Positions 9,863 through 19,156 of a stretch of 64,000 nt of DNA are shown piece after piece (position 1 is the first letter of the stretch; each line of letters begins with the position of its first letter). Below the pieces are notes generated by a model. The model searched no databases, was not told the DNA's origin, and saw only the letters and a list, made by a program, of their open reading frames with translations. Location of the stretch: contig JADJWM010000017.1 in NCBI GenBank assembly GCA_016716365.1, forward strand, positions 682,001 through 746,000, written 5' to 3'. A program made the translations under genes and the position numbers. This DNA comes from Chloracidobacterium sp. (lineage in GTDB: Bacteria; Acidobacteriota; Blastocatellia; Pyrinomonadales; Pyrinomonadaceae).

Positions 9863-11200
9863 TCAAAGTGCTAGTGCTTCTGCATTGACGCCGAATTCCT
9901 TCGGATTTTGCGAGATCACCCCGATCGCCAAAAATGTCAGGGCACGGTCGAGGTCGGTCCGGCTTATTTTTCCTATTTTGTCCAGGTACCAGATCGTGCG
10001 GACGGTCCTCGGCGGCGGTGCTCCTTTCGCGTCGGCAACTTCCTGAAGAAGGTTCCTCATCTTCATGGTGTCGCCGTTTGCTCCCTGTTCGAATGCGGCG
10101 ACCATAAGCAACGCAGCATCGAAATCCTCGGTCCCGATCTGGATCGAGAGTTTTCCGTAAACATCGGCCACGTTCTGCGCCGCTTGGAGCACGTCGCCTC
10201 GGCCGCCGCCAAGCCGTGTTATCGCAGCTATGGCCAGAAACTGCGGTTTGAGGTTTTTTGACGATGCGAGCGACTTTAGGGCAGAACTGTTTTTCCTCGC
10301 CGAGGCAATATTATCGGCAAGCCCCGGCGAACCCTTGAGCTGTTTGATCCGATCATTGACCTTTGCAGCCTGTTCGCCGGTAAGGAACGCCCTCGGGTCA
10401 TTTTGGGCTATCTCTCTTAGAAAAGGCGGCGCATACTTTTCCACCTTGGCCGTTTCCGACAGATTCCCACCGCCGGGCCCGGGTTCGGACGGACTCGGGG
10501 ATGGGCCCTGAGTCCGGTTATTCGACTCTTGCCGGCCGTTCACCGGGGTCGACGAGCGGCTGCCCGGCGTTGGATCCGTATCGTCATCGTCCCGGGGATC
10601 GTCCTGGCTGCTTCGCCCGTAGCCGGGCTCATCTTCATAACTAGGCGGATCGCTTGCCCCGCCCCCGCCGAACAGAACGATAGCAGCGACCACCGCAATG
10701 ATCACGAAAAGACCAAGCAGCGGGGCGATGATAAAGAAAGCGACAGGGAAACCGTCCGCCTTCGCAGGAGCCGGCTGCGATTGAGCCGTGTAGCCGGAGT
10801 CCATTCCGGGAGGGGCGGCCCCGGAGTCAACCGGACCTGGAAGCGGGGTTCCCGGGACGTCCGGCCCGCCGGCATCGACACTTGGTGAAGCGGAACTTGG
10901 TGCGGCCGAGAGTTCTACGGCGATCTCAAGCCCGCCGCCGAGGTCGATGGTGTCACCGTCGCGAAGGTCCAAAAAGGAGGTGACCGGGGCGTGATTTAAT
11001 TTCGTGCCGTTGCTCGAACCGAGGTCCGTGATCCGATAGGTGCCGTTTTCACGCTCGATCCGTGCATGTTCTCTGGAAAGACGCCCGTCCAGAAAGGTCA
11101 AGTCGCAGAGGGAATGACGGCCGATCGTGAATATGTCCCGATCGACCTCAACGCGTTGTTCTTCGCCGTTCTCATCTTTGAATTTCAGGACGAGCATCAT
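9863..11200 (-). CDS. FHA-domain membrane protein with degenerate lytic-transglycosylase-like periplasmic domain (paralogue 1)
   Basis: The 445-residue protein has an N-terminal FHA domain (about 1-95; GR at 27-28, SREHARI at 42-48, SSNGT at 62-66), then a Pro/Gly-rich linker. One membrane helix lies at about 152-177, followed by an acidic disordered stretch and a helical C-terminal domain (about 250-445). That domain ends in QNPKEFGV, the same closing motif as the two genes upstream. By eye alignment, threonine 328 stands where the next paralogue has the catalytic glutamate, so it is probably not enzymatic. FHA proteins bind phosphothreonine and control assembly in several T6SS. A start at the second ATG is equally possible. 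Confidence 0.8.
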   Translation of the reverse strand: MMLVLKFKDENGEEQRVEVDRDIFTIGRHSLCDLTFLDGRLSREHARIERENGTYRITDLGSSNGTKLNHAPVTSFLDLRDGDTIDLGGGLEIAVELSAAPSSASPSVDAGGPDVPGTPLPGPVDSGAAPPGMDSGYTAQSQPAPAKADGFPVAFFIIAPLLGLFVIIAVVAAIVLFGGGGASDPPSYEDEPGYGRSSQDDPRDDDDTDPTPGSRSSTPVNGRQESNNRTQGPSPSPSEPGPGGGNLSETAKVEKYAPPFLREIAQNDPRAFLTGEQAAKVNDRIKQLKGSPGLADNIASARKNSSALKSLASSKNLKPQFLAIAAITRLGGGRGDVLQAAQNVADVYGKLSIQIGTEDFDAALLMVAAFEQGANGDTMKMRNLLQEVADAKGAPPPRTVRTIWYLDKIGKISRTDLDRALTFLAIGVISQNPKEFGVNAEALAL

Positions 11201-11277
11201 TCAACTTACGGCCGCCGACCCGGCCATCGCGAGAATACCTGAAACGGCCGACACATCGCTAACGAACCCTGTCGAGG

Positions 11278-12702
11278 TTAGTTGGAATAGGTCGAAAGAG
11301 GCTGCAGGGTAAGCCCGAAGTCCTGCGGGTTCTCGCCAACGATCGCCGCGGCAAAGAATTTCGGCACGTACTTAAAATTCTCTGCCTGGAATTGCTTGGA
11401 AAGCTTTTCGCCATTCGCGATCAAGGTCCAGAAATCGCGCTCCAGTCCGCTGTTCGATTCAAGTGCCTTAACGAGATTCGAGCTCAATCCACCCTCGCCG
11501 CTATTGTAGCTTCCGATAGCGAGCGGGACGCTGGCCGCCCCGGTCCCGTAGCGGCCGAGCAGCGATTTGATATATGCCGCCGCAGCGTTTGCCGACGGTT
11601 CGGGCTCGCAGCGTTCGTCGGGATTATTCGGCGACGCTCCCGATATCGTCCGCAGGCCGTAACGCTCGCCCGTTGCTTTCGTGAACTGGAACATCCCGAG
11701 CGGACCGGTCGGGCTCTGGAGGCAAACGCAGTGCTCGGACTCGATCATCGCAAGATAAAGGCCGATGATCGGGTCGATGCCTTTCGCATTAAAGGCCTTG
11801 ACGATGAAAGGAGCATTTTCGCTGGCCCGCTTATAGGTCACCTGTAGGTTGTCACCAAATCTGCAGCCGCCGAGAGGTTTTACGTTTAGCCGCTTTGCAT
11901 AGGCATCGGTGAACGACTTGATCTTTTCGAGGGCCTCGGCCGGAATTGCATCGCTGCTGCTGTTGCCGATCAGCTGGGCGATCTTGATCGATCGTTCGCT
12001 TAGGTACTGCCGCTTCTCACTTTCCGAAACGTCCAGGTACTTCCGGCCTTTCAGGACGCTCGGAACTGGTGTGTTGCCGGTCTTGGGCAGATCAGGCAAG
12101 GTCTTTAGCGGCTCCTCTTTCACACCGGTCTCATTTGTCTTTGTGGTCGATCCCGGCGATGGCCTCGGTTCCGGATCTTCATCATCGACGTCGTCGTAGG
12201 GGTCGGTGTTTTGAGCGACAGCCTGACTGCTGCCGCCGAACGCCATGTAACCGATAAACACTGCCGACAGGCTAACCATGAGAATTGCGACCGCGATCAT
12301 GGCGATCGGGACAAGGCTCACACCGCCGGGCGTGACCGGCTGTTGGGCCGCCGCTGCGTTCGCAGCCATGGGGGTCGCCGGCTCAACCTGCAGGCTGTAA
12401 GCTTCACTGACCCAGATATGTATCTCGGTCCGGTGGCCGACGCCGATCCGGTCACCGTGCTTGAGCGGTGTGCCGCTCGGCGCGGCAGGCTGACCGTTAA
12501 CGAAAGTGCCGTTTGAAGAGTTCTCATCGACGACCCAAACGCGGCTCCCATCTCGATAGATGGTCGCGTGCAGCCGTGAAAGCCCGTCATCCGCGAAACG
12601 CAGTTCGGCCTCGCTGCCGCGGCCAAGGGTGATCCGGTCGCCGTCAACGGTGATCTCCTTAGAACCTTCAGGGGTCGGAAATGTCAGTTTCAAGACGATC
12701 AT
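11278..12702 (-). CDS. FHA-domain / transmembrane / lytic transglycosylase fusion (paralogue 2, catalytic Glu kept)
   Basis: I chose the ATG at 12702 (474 residues) because the FHA fold begins there and the ATG sits one base after the upstream stop. A longer frame to 12792 adds 30 residues that overlap the neighbour. FHA spans about 1-100 (GRGS at 28-31, SRLHA at 42-46, NSSNGT at 61-66), one membrane helix lies at about 129-155, and an SLT-type domain covers roughly 285-465. The domain shows LAMIESEHC with the expected catalytic Glu at 321, then GPLGMFQFTKATGERYG and IGSYNSGEGG, the classic transglycosylase motifs. The likely topology is FHA in the cytoplasm and peptidoglycan-cleaving domain in the periplasm. 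Placement in the T6SS locus suggests it opens the wall for the membrane complex. Confidence 0.85.
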   Translation of the reverse strand: MIVLKLTFPTPEGSKEITVDGDRITLGRGSEAELRFADDGLSRLHATIYRDGSRVWVVDENSSNGTFVNGQPAAPSGTPLKHGDRIGVGHRTEIHIWVSEAYSLQVEPATPMAANAAAAQQPVTPGGVSLVPIAMIAVAILMVSLSAVFIGYMAFGGSSQAVAQNTDPYDDVDDEDPEPRPSPGSTTKTNETGVKEEPLKTLPDLPKTGNTPVPSVLKGRKYLDVSESEKRQYLSERSIKIAQLIGNSSSDAIPAEALEKIKSFTDAYAKRLNVKPLGGCRFGDNLQVTYKRASENAPFIVKAFNAKGIDPIIGLYLAMIESEHCVCLQSPTGPLGMFQFTKATGERYGLRTISGASPNNPDERCEPEPSANAAAAYIKSLLGRYGTGAASVPLAIGSYNSGEGGLSSNLVKALESNSGLERDFWTLIANGEKLSKQFQAENFKYVPKFFAAAIVGENPQDFGLTLQPLSTYSN

Positions 12703-12703
12703 T

Positions 12704-14239
12704 TCAGCTCTGCTGCCGATAAAGCCTGGAAAGCGGCTGTTCGTTGGCGAGTCCGAATTTCTGCGGATTCTCGGCAACAAGGGCTGCGGCAAGGAAATTC
12801 ACCACACGCTCCCTTTCCGGGGCCGTGCGGATCGCATTCCAAACGTCGATGCCTCGGCCGGCCGGCAATCCCGCTTTCCAGGCGGTCGCATCTGATGACG
12901 ATCTGCCGAATGCGGCGACGGCAAGGATGACATCACCTTCAAATACTTTCTCGACCAAAACCTTCGTATATTCGGCGGCGACCAACGCGGCACACGTCTG
13001 GCTTGGGTCGGCGATCGGTTGGCCGCCGCAAACCCCGTCGTACCCGTTCGCCTTGGCAAACTCAGGGTCCATTCTCCAAAGCCCTTCTTCGGATCCCTGC
13101 TTCTTCGGATCGAACTTGCTCCGGCTCAATGCCAGAAGGTAACCGATGGAAGCCTCGAGATTCTTGTCGCGAACGAAAGCCGCATCGATCGTGTCCCGAT
13201 AGCGCGAGGCCGTTTGGAACGTTCCCTCACGTGCGAAATCCGAAGTCCGCTTTTGCACCTCGGTCAGTAATTGCCGGCTAGACAGATTATACTTTCCGGA
13301 CCCGGGAAACCTCCGGGCGAGGCCGACGGTCATCTCCTGGACCTCCATCAGCGTCGCCTCCGCCTTTTTCGGTTTTTCCGGGGCATCCGGCGAGTCGACG
13401 CCGGTGATGTCCGGCTTTTCGACCGGCTTAGTATTTCGGGTTTCGGGGAAGACCTGGACCGAGGCCTCCGATGGGATCGTCTTTCCTTCCTCGTCCACAA
13501 GGATCACTGAAAGTGACCGCCCCAGACCATCGGAAAGCTCCGGATGGTCGGCCGGATCAAGCGTCACCATGAAATCTGGAGCCGTTCCTTCGGCGAATTC
13601 GATCCCATCGAGAGTATAAACGGCACGGGCAACGCATTCGGCGTTTTCGAGCTGCAATTCGATCTCGACCGGTTTGATGATCGTGTCGCCATCTTCCGGT
13701 TTGAGGATCTTGGCGGTCGCAGTACAGGCGGCGACCGAACTGCGGTAATAAACCGCACCCGCCACGCCGACCACGACAACGGCAATGAGTATGGCGCCGG
13801 CAGCTATTAATAGAAGATGGCGGGAGCCCGCCGCGACTTCGGCCGGCGGGACCGAGACAGGGGGAGCCGCCGATGCCGGGGGTGTCGGTGCCGCACCCAC
13901 CGAAGGTTCGTCGACGACATCCTCCGCCGGTGCGGGCTCTTCGGCTTTGCCTGCTTCGTCGCCGAAAACAAGTCGGCTTGAACCGCCGAGTACGATCACG
14001 TCCCCGGGCTTCAGATATCGTTCGCCGGAGACCCTTTCGCCGTTCACCGTGGTCCCGTTGCTGCTGTTAAGGTCTATCAGGCAGAACTCACCGGAGCGTT
14101 CCTCGATCTCTGCGTGGAATCGGGAAACGTTCGAATCGTCCGGAAACGAAACGTCGTTGTCCGATGTTCGGCCAAGCGACGTGACGCCGCCCGCCAACTC
14201 GAACTCACCAGCGTCAAATTTAAGCCTGAACTCACCCAT
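12704..14239 (-). CDS. FHA-domain membrane protein with Ig-like and degenerate transglycosylase-like domains (paralogue 3)
   Basis: The 511-residue protein has FHA at about 1-95 (SRFHAEI at 39-45, NSSNGTTVNG at 58-67), a Pro/Ala-rich linker and one membrane helix at about 141-164. An Ig/FN3-like beta domain follows (about 172-265, ILKPEDGDTIIKPVEIEL), then an SLT-like helical domain (about 295-500) ending in ENPQKFGL. The catalytic position reads LALSRSKFD, so Ser372 replaces Glu. The GMFQF and YNSGEGG motifs are only weakly recognisable, which points to an inactive relative. It is the upstream member of the three-gene tandem, and its stop is one base from the next start. Confidence 0.8.
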   Translation of the reverse strand: MGEFRLKFDAGEFELAGGVTSLGRTSDNDVSFPDDSNVSRFHAEIEERSGEFCLIDLNSSNGTTVNGERVSGERYLKPGDVIVLGGSSRLVFGDEAGKAEEPAPAEDVVDEPSVGAAPTPPASAAPPVSVPPAEVAAGSRHLLLIAAGAILIAVVVVGVAGAVYYRSSVAACTATAKILKPEDGDTIIKPVEIELQLENAECVARAVYTLDGIEFAEGTAPDFMVTLDPADHPELSDGLGRSLSVILVDEEGKTIPSEASVQVFPETRNTKPVEKPDITGVDSPDAPEKPKKAEATLMEVQEMTVGLARRFPGSGKYNLSSRQLLTEVQKRTSDFAREGTFQTASRYRDTIDAAFVRDKNLEASIGYLLALSRSKFDPKKQGSEEGLWRMDPEFAKANGYDGVCGGQPIADPSQTCAALVAAEYTKVLVEKVFEGDVILAVAAFGRSSSDATAWKAGLPAGRGIDVWNAIRTAPERERVVNFLAAALVAENPQKFGLANEQPLSRLYRQQS

Positions 14240-14530
14240 ATCTGACGATCGAAAGGGCCAACATGCCCATTCTCTATCATACCGCTGAATGGCAAACCGC
14301 TGCCATACGCGAATCGCGGCGCAGTTACCCTGCCAACGATTCGACGCTCAATTGTATGAGGTTTTGCGGCTGCCGGGTCCCCAAAACGAGGCCTTTCGGA
14401 GCCCAGAGCACATGGCTCGCGATCACCTTAATAAATAACGATTTACGGGAAGGCCGTGCGCTCCGAATGGCAGTTCGAACGATTCGCCGAAATGAATCGG
14501 TCACAAGCTGAAGAGTGCTCCGGAAAGAGC
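14240..14530. other. Intergenic gap inside the T6SS locus
   Basis: This 291-bp stretch separates the tail-anchored protein gene from the three FHA genes, all read on the minus strand. I see no ORF with protein-like composition, no convincing sigma-70 promoter and no terminator hairpin. It may carry a promoter for the FHA-tss transcript, but nothing in it supports a specific call. Confidence 0.5.
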
Positions 14531-15061
14531 TTACCCTAGCTGCGTGTCCACCGGCCGGGCGAAAAAAAGGAAATAGACGATCGCGATAAAGGCGGCAATA
14601 AAAAGGATTATCCCGAGCAGGCCGAGAATAACCGGTACAATGCTGGATCCTTTCTTGACCGAGGTTTCAGCTTTGGCCGCCTGTTCCAACGATTCTTCCG
14701 GCAAAAGCTGTTCCGAGATGTCGGGCTGGGGTTCGATATCGATCGCCGCCGGCGTGGCGGGATCTTCGATCGGTGCGGGCACGAACGGAGCCTGCTCCTG
14801 TGTCGTGTCCTCCGACCCCGGCGGGCCCTTGGCAGCCGCCGCAGCGGCCTCGACCTCCTTCAGATAGCCCTGGGGCAAATAGCCGCTCGACTGCTGAAAC
14901 TTCGGTTTCGGCATCTGCCACTTACCGGGTGCCGCCGGTGGCTCGGCCGGAAGGTCCGGCTGGGCCGCATTCGGTTCCGTTGTATGTTCGTCAAGAACGG
15001 GTTCGCCGGCCGCCGCATATCCCAACCCTGTATCGCCAGCGCTCCTTGGTTCGTCGCTCAT
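14531..15061 (-). CDS. Pro/Ala-rich acidic protein with C-terminal membrane anchor
   Basis: The 176-residue protein has a long low-complexity, acidic, Pro/Ala/Glu-rich cytoplasmic part and one strong hydrophobic helix near the C-terminus (about residues 138-168), leaving a short PVDTQLG tail. It has no recognisable domain. It is the first gene of the minus-strand T6SS cluster, about 290 bp upstream of the FHA genes. A role in the secretion complex is therefore possible, but rests on position only. Confidence 0.55.
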   Translation of the reverse strand: MSDEPRSAGDTGLGYAAAGEPVLDEHTTEPNAAQPDLPAEPPAAPGKWQMPKPKFQQSSGYLPQGYLKEVEAAAAAAKGPPGSEDTTQEQAPFVPAPIEDPATPAAIDIEPQPDISEQLLPEESLEQAAKAETSVKKGSSIVPVILGLLGIILFIAAFIAIVYFLFFARPVDTQLG

Positions 15062-15133
15062 AGAATTTTCACTCCCTCAGGGCAATGATCAATTACCAAT
15101 GACGCCGCAAAAAACACGACCTGGCAAAAAGCG

Positions 15134-15156
15134 AAAAAAGGCTTCGGGAGAAGCCT
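15134..15156 (-). terminator. Rho-independent terminator downstream of the cystathionine beta-synthase gene
   Basis: A 7-bp perfect stem (AGGCTTC / GAAGCCT, positions 15139-15145 and 15150-15156) with a 4-base loop is followed, on the minus strand, by a run of T. It lies about 160 bp after the stop of the gene at 15318-16685 and before the T6SS cluster start, so it would isolate the two transcripts. Confidence 0.6.
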
Positions 15157-15317
15157 ATTTCGAATTTGACGAAAAAGCAATAGAAAATTCAAAACGGCCG
15201 ACTCCGCGTCAAGCAAAGAAAACTGCGGGACCCGGATATTCCCTTCAGACTGCGGGTTCGAGAAACGCTCTATCGCTCAGACCGATGCCCGGTCGGACCT
15301 TGCGGACCCCTACCTGC

Positions 15318-16685
15318 CTAACGGTTAAGGTCGAGGACATCAGACCGGGTTATGATCCCGGTGATCCGCTTAAAATCCTCGATCAGCAACGCCGGGGCCT
15401 TTTGGAGTTTCTTCTTTATGTCCGTCAGGTTTGCATCCGGTTCGATCACCGGGAAACTCTCGTCCATTATCTTGGCGACGGGCGATTCAAGCAGGTCGCG
15501 ATCCTGCAGCAATTTCGTCAGGACGCGACTCTCCCTCAGACTTCCGACCGAGTGGTGATCTTCGAGCACGGGAAGCTGCGTCACACCGCATTCGTTCATC
15601 TTTTCGAGGGCAGCGGCAACCGTGTCGGAGGGTGAAACGAAAAGCAATTCTGTTGGCGCACCTGAATTCTTGGTCTCGAGGATAAGCCCGGCTGAAATTC
15701 GCTGCGGCTCAAGCAGAAGCTTCTCCTTCATCCACTCGTCCGAGTGGAATTTGGTCAGGTAATGCTCGCCGGTATCGCACACTATAAAGACGACGACGGC
15801 GTTTTCATCTAGCTCTTTCGCCACCTTCAGAGCACCGGCAAAAATGGTGCCGGTCGAGCCGCCGCAGAAAATACCTTCCTTTCGGCCGAGCTGCCGGGCA
15901 AGATCGAAGGACTCGCGGTCCGTGATGTTAATGATCTCGTCGATGATATTCAGGTCCGCATTACCCGTCGGCAGCGCCTGGCCGATACCCTCAACGAGAT
16001 ACGGCGTCGGCTCGGGCACCTGCCCCGATTCCTTGTAGACCTTAAAGATCGAACCATATGGGTCGGCTCCGATCACCCGGATCGAAGGATTCATTTCCTT
16101 CAAGTAGCGCCCTGTGCCGCTGATAGTCCCGCCGGTCCCGATGCTTGCAACAAAATGCGTGATCTTTCCTTCGGTATCTTCCCAGATCTCTGGCCCGGTG
16201 GTCCGGTAATGGGCGGCGGGGTTAGCCGGATGATTGTACTGATCGGGATAAAAAGAGTTCGGGGTCTCTTCGGCGATTCGTTTCGCCGTGGCGACATAAT
16301 GGTCCGGGGTGCCGGGTTTGGCGGCCGCCGGGCAGACCACAATGTCCGCGCCGAGGGCTTTAAGATACCGGTTCTTTTCGACGGAGACCTTGTCGGTCAG
16401 AACAAAAATGCATCGGTAGCCGCGAGCAGCCGCAACAAGGGCAAGGCCGATACCGGTGTTGCCGCTGGTCGCCTCGACGATGGTTCCGCCCTTTTTCAGA
16501 ACACCTTCTTTCTCGGCCCAGTCGACCATGGAGACCCCTATCCGGTCCTTTACCGAATAGCCAGGGTTCAGGCTCTCCATCTTCGCAAACACCTTTGCCT
16601 TGATCTTGTGCTGTTTGGTTAAATTGTTAATGCGCACCAATGGGGTCTTCCCGATAAGCGCGAGGATGTCGTCGTAATATTTCAT
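15318..16685 (-). CDS. Cystathionine beta-synthase-like PLP enzyme with C-terminal CBS domain pair
   Basis: The protein is about 455 residues from the ATG at 16685; a TTG four codons upstream is less likely. Residues 1-330 are a fold-type II PLP enzyme of the cysteine synthase/CBS group, with NPGYSVKDRIG holding the PLP lysine (about residue 46), EATSGNTGIGLA as the substrate loop and VASIGTGGTISGTG as the phosphate-binding loop. The last 110 residues form two CBS motifs, a domain pair usually binding adenosyl ligands. The expected reaction is condensation of serine with homocysteine, or cysteine synthesis from O-acetylserine or O-phosphoserine. CBS domains favour the former. It is monocistronic. 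Confidence 0.88.
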   Translation of the reverse strand: MKYYDDILALIGKTPLVRINNLTKQHKIKAKVFAKMESLNPGYSVKDRIGVSMVDWAEKEGVLKKGGTIVEATSGNTGIGLALVAAARGYRCIFVLTDKVSVEKNRYLKALGADIVVCPAAAKPGTPDHYVATAKRIAEETPNSFYPDQYNHPANPAAHYRTTGPEIWEDTEGKITHFVASIGTGGTISGTGRYLKEMNPSIRVIGADPYGSIFKVYKESGQVPEPTPYLVEGIGQALPTGNADLNIIDEIINITDRESFDLARQLGRKEGIFCGGSTGTIFAGALKVAKELDENAVVVFIVCDTGEHYLTKFHSDEWMKEKLLLEPQRISAGLILETKNSGAPTELLFVSPSDTVAAALEKMNECGVTQLPVLEDHHSVGSLRESRVLTKLLQDRDLLESPVAKIMDESFPVIEPDANLTDIKKKLQKAPALLIEDFKRITGIITRSDVLDLNR

Positions 16686-16864
16686 TGAAAAATGCAAGGA
16701 TCCACGGGCGCTGCCGCCCTCTTTTCTGATAAGAAAATCTTAGACCTAATTGGTATTCAAGGCAAGAATCTGCCCCAAAGCGATTGCCGGCCCCGATAAT
16801 GGCGCAACTCACGCGAGGCGAAGACCGTATAATGAGTTTACTTATATCCGCAGAGGCTGCACTA

Positions 16865-18199
16865 ATGAAACTCGTCCTAATGATCTCGCTGATTCTCGCC
16901 GTGGCGTTTAGTTCCTTCGGCCAGCCTACTGCCGCAGGCGTCTCTCACCCGACTTTCGACGACGCCGCCGCTATCCGGCAGAAGACCTTTGAGAAGGTTT
17001 GGTCGACGGTCAACGAAAAGCACTATGATCCTTCGTTCGGAGGGGTAGATTGGAAGCGGGTCAAAGAGATCTATGAACCCAAAGCGGCTGCGGCGGTTTC
17101 TGACGCGGATTTTCACAATGTTCTGAGGCAAATGCTCGCCGAACTGAAACTTTCGCATTTCGGTATCCATCCGCCGGCCGCGGAAATGGTTGCGGCCCAG
17201 ACCGGCCGCGGCGTTACCGGGATCGACGTGATCATGCTTGATGGCGTCCCCGTAATAAACCGAGTCGATCCGGGTTCGTCTGCCGAGCGATCGGGCATAC
17301 GACCCGGGTTTATCGTCGACAAGATCGACGGACAGCAATGGCAGGACGTGGTCGCGAAGATCGAAGCCTCGCTGGCGGCTCGAAAGGTGACCGAGGCGAT
17401 GCGAAAGGTCTATCTTGAACGGACGCTTGAGGCCGCGATCAACGGAAAGCCCGGCGGCCCGGCCGCGATCGAGGTCCTGGATGACGGCAACAAACGCCTT
17501 GCATTTAAGGTCGACCGGGTGCCGTTCAACGGTGAAATGTCACAGGCGATGGGCAATTTCCCGCCGCAGGAAGTGATATTCGAATCCCGCCGGCTCCCGG
17601 GTGACGTGGGATACATCCGCTTCAATATGTGGGTGATCCCTCAAATGGCAAAGATCCGCGCGGCACTTAGTGAACTTTCAGGTATCAACGGAATGGTGAT
17701 CGACCTAAGGGGGAATCCCGGCGGTGTTGGCGGGATGGCTCCCGGATTTGCCGGGCATCTTTTTAGTAAGCGTGTTTCTTTGGGCACAATGCGGTCCCGG
17801 GGCGGTTCGATGGAGTTCGTCGTTTTCCCGCAAAAGGACCCCTTCACCGGACCGGTCGTTATTCTTATCGACCACGGCACCGGTTCCACGAGCGAAGTTT
17901 TCGCCGCAGGAATGCAGGAAACCGGACGGGCGACGATCATCGGGTCGACGTCGGCCGGGGCTGTTCTTCCCTCAGTTTTCGAAAAGTTGCCGACCGGCTT
18001 TCTCTTTCAATATGCGGTCTCGGATTACCGCTCTCCCAAGAAAATACTGATCGAAGGAAGAGGCGTTTTCCCTGATAGAGAGGTTCGCAAAACGCGTCGG
18101 GACCTGCTTGCAGGAAAGGACCTTCAGTTAGAGGAAGCCTTGACCTTTATTGCAAATGCGGCAAAAGGGACCGGCAAGTCAGCCGCCGCCGGAAGATAG
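16865..18199 (+). CDS. Secreted S41-family C-terminal processing peptidase
   Basis: Starting at the ATG at 16865 (444 residues) gives a clean signal peptide (MKLVLMISLILAVAFSSFG then QPT). The longer frame to 16784 adds 27 non-signal residues. The order is an N-terminal helical region, a PDZ domain (GVPVINRVDPGSSAERSGIRPG, split here for description, with IVDKIDGQQW), then the S41 protease core with VIDLRGNPGG and DHGTGSTSEVFAAGMQE, where the Ser in GSTSE is the expected nucleophile. It is probably a periplasmic tail-specific protease. The LolA-like gene follows after 14 bp on the same strand, suggesting an operon. Confidence 0.88.
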   Translation: MKLVLMISLILAVAFSSFGQPTAAGVSHPTFDDAAAIRQKTFEKVWSTVNEKHYDPSFGGVDWKRVKEIYEPKAAAAVSDADFHNVLRQMLAELKLSHFGIHPPAAEMVAAQTGRGVTGIDVIMLDGVPVINRVDPGSSAERSGIRPGFIVDKIDGQQWQDVVAKIEASLAARKVTEAMRKVYLERTLEAAINGKPGGPAAIEVLDDGNKRLAFKVDRVPFNGEMSQAMGNFPPQEVIFESRRLPGDVGYIRFNMWVIPQMAKIRAALSELSGINGMVIDLRGNPGGVGGMAPGFAGHLFSKRVSLGTMRSRGGSMEFVVFPQKDPFTGPVVILIDHGTGSTSEVFAAGMQETGRATIIGSTSAGAVLPSVFEKLPTGFLFQYAVSDYRSPKKILIEGRGVFPDREVRKTRRDLLAGKDLQLEEALTFIANAAKGTGKSAAAGR

Positions 18200-18213
18200 T
18201 CTGGAGATCATTC

Positions 18214-18993
18214 ATGAAAAAGCTCAGTACAGCAGCCTTTCTAGCCATTTTGACGTTGTTGTTTTGTGTTGGCGTACTCGCACAGGCTCCCGAGGCAAAG
18301 AAAGCCGACCAAACGAGGACGTCAAAGTCTTCGGCCCCGACCGTCCGGGAGATCCTGGACCGATACGTTACGGCCCTTGGCGGACGCGAGGCGATCACGA
18401 AGATCAACACCCGAGTTTCGAGAGGAACGGTCGAACTGATCCCGATGAACCTAAAAGGCAGCTTCGAGACCATCGCTGCGGCTGAGGCTAGCTCCTTCAG
18501 CAAGATCTCGATAGGGGGCATCGGCGACATGCTTGAGGGTTCCGACGGAAAGTCCGGATGGTCGATAAACCCGATCACAGGATCGCGTGACAAGTCTGGT
18601 CCTGAACTCGCACAGGCCAAGCTGATAAATGATTTTTACCGGGACATAAGGCTTGAGAAACTCTTCCCCAGGATCGAACTAAAGGGAACGGACAAGGTTG
18701 GCGAACGGGCCGTTTATGTGCTCACGGGAGCGGCAGACGGGTTGCCGGCTGAAACCTGGTATTTCGACAAAGAGACCGGGTTGATGGTCAAGTCCGAATT
18801 TGTCGCGATCTCGCCCGAGGGCAACACAGCGATGACCGTCGCGTACGAGGATTACCGCAACGTCGATGGTGTGATGACCGCTTTCCGGATAAGAACCCAA
18901 ACACCTCAGTTCGAGCTTGTCCTCAACGCCACCGAGGTCAAGAACGGGGTTCCCATAGACGAAGCCGTCTTCAAAAGGCCAAAGTCGAATTAA
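18214..18993 (+). CDS. Secreted LolA-like / outer-membrane lipoprotein-sorting-type protein
   Basis: The 259-residue protein has a signal peptide (MKKLSTAAFLAILTLLFC, cleavage near AQA) and a beta-rich body. The opening ILDRYVTALGGREAITKI and later ETWYFDKETGLMVKSEF are typical of the acidobacterial 'outer membrane lipoprotein-sorting protein' group, which shares the LolA/LppX fold. The likely location is periplasmic, with a hydrophobic ligand or lipoprotein partner, but its true substrate is not readable. It sits 14 bp behind the S41 protease. Confidence 0.65.
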   Translation: MKKLSTAAFLAILTLLFCVGVLAQAPEAKKADQTRTSKSSAPTVREILDRYVTALGGREAITKINTRVSRGTVELIPMNLKGSFETIAAAEASSFSKISIGGIGDMLEGSDGKSGWSINPITGSRDKSGPELAQAKLINDFYRDIRLEKLFPRIELKGTDKVGERAVYVLTGAADGLPAETWYFDKETGLMVKSEFVAISPEGNTAMTVAYEDYRNVDGVMTAFRIRTQTPQFELVLNATEVKNGVPIDEAVFKRPKSN

Positions 18994-19156
18994 GATCCAG
19001 GAAATCCAGTATGCCCAGGTTCCGCACCACTAAAGGTGTTGTGTTTGGGCCGTCTTTTGTGTGGGGTGGCAAGCGTTTTGCCGCCCAGCCAAACTGCGAA
19101 ATCTGTCCCTCCGACTTGTCGAGGTTACCTGGTTCTTACAAGTGTTTCCAAGGTGC

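Noticed and set aside
15099..15635. A 178-codon plus-strand ORF with a basic start (KKRKKASGEAYFEFDEK)
   Set aside because: More than half of it is antisense to the cystathionine beta-synthase gene, and the upstream part contains that gene's terminator. The composition changes at the overlap, so it is not supported as one protein.
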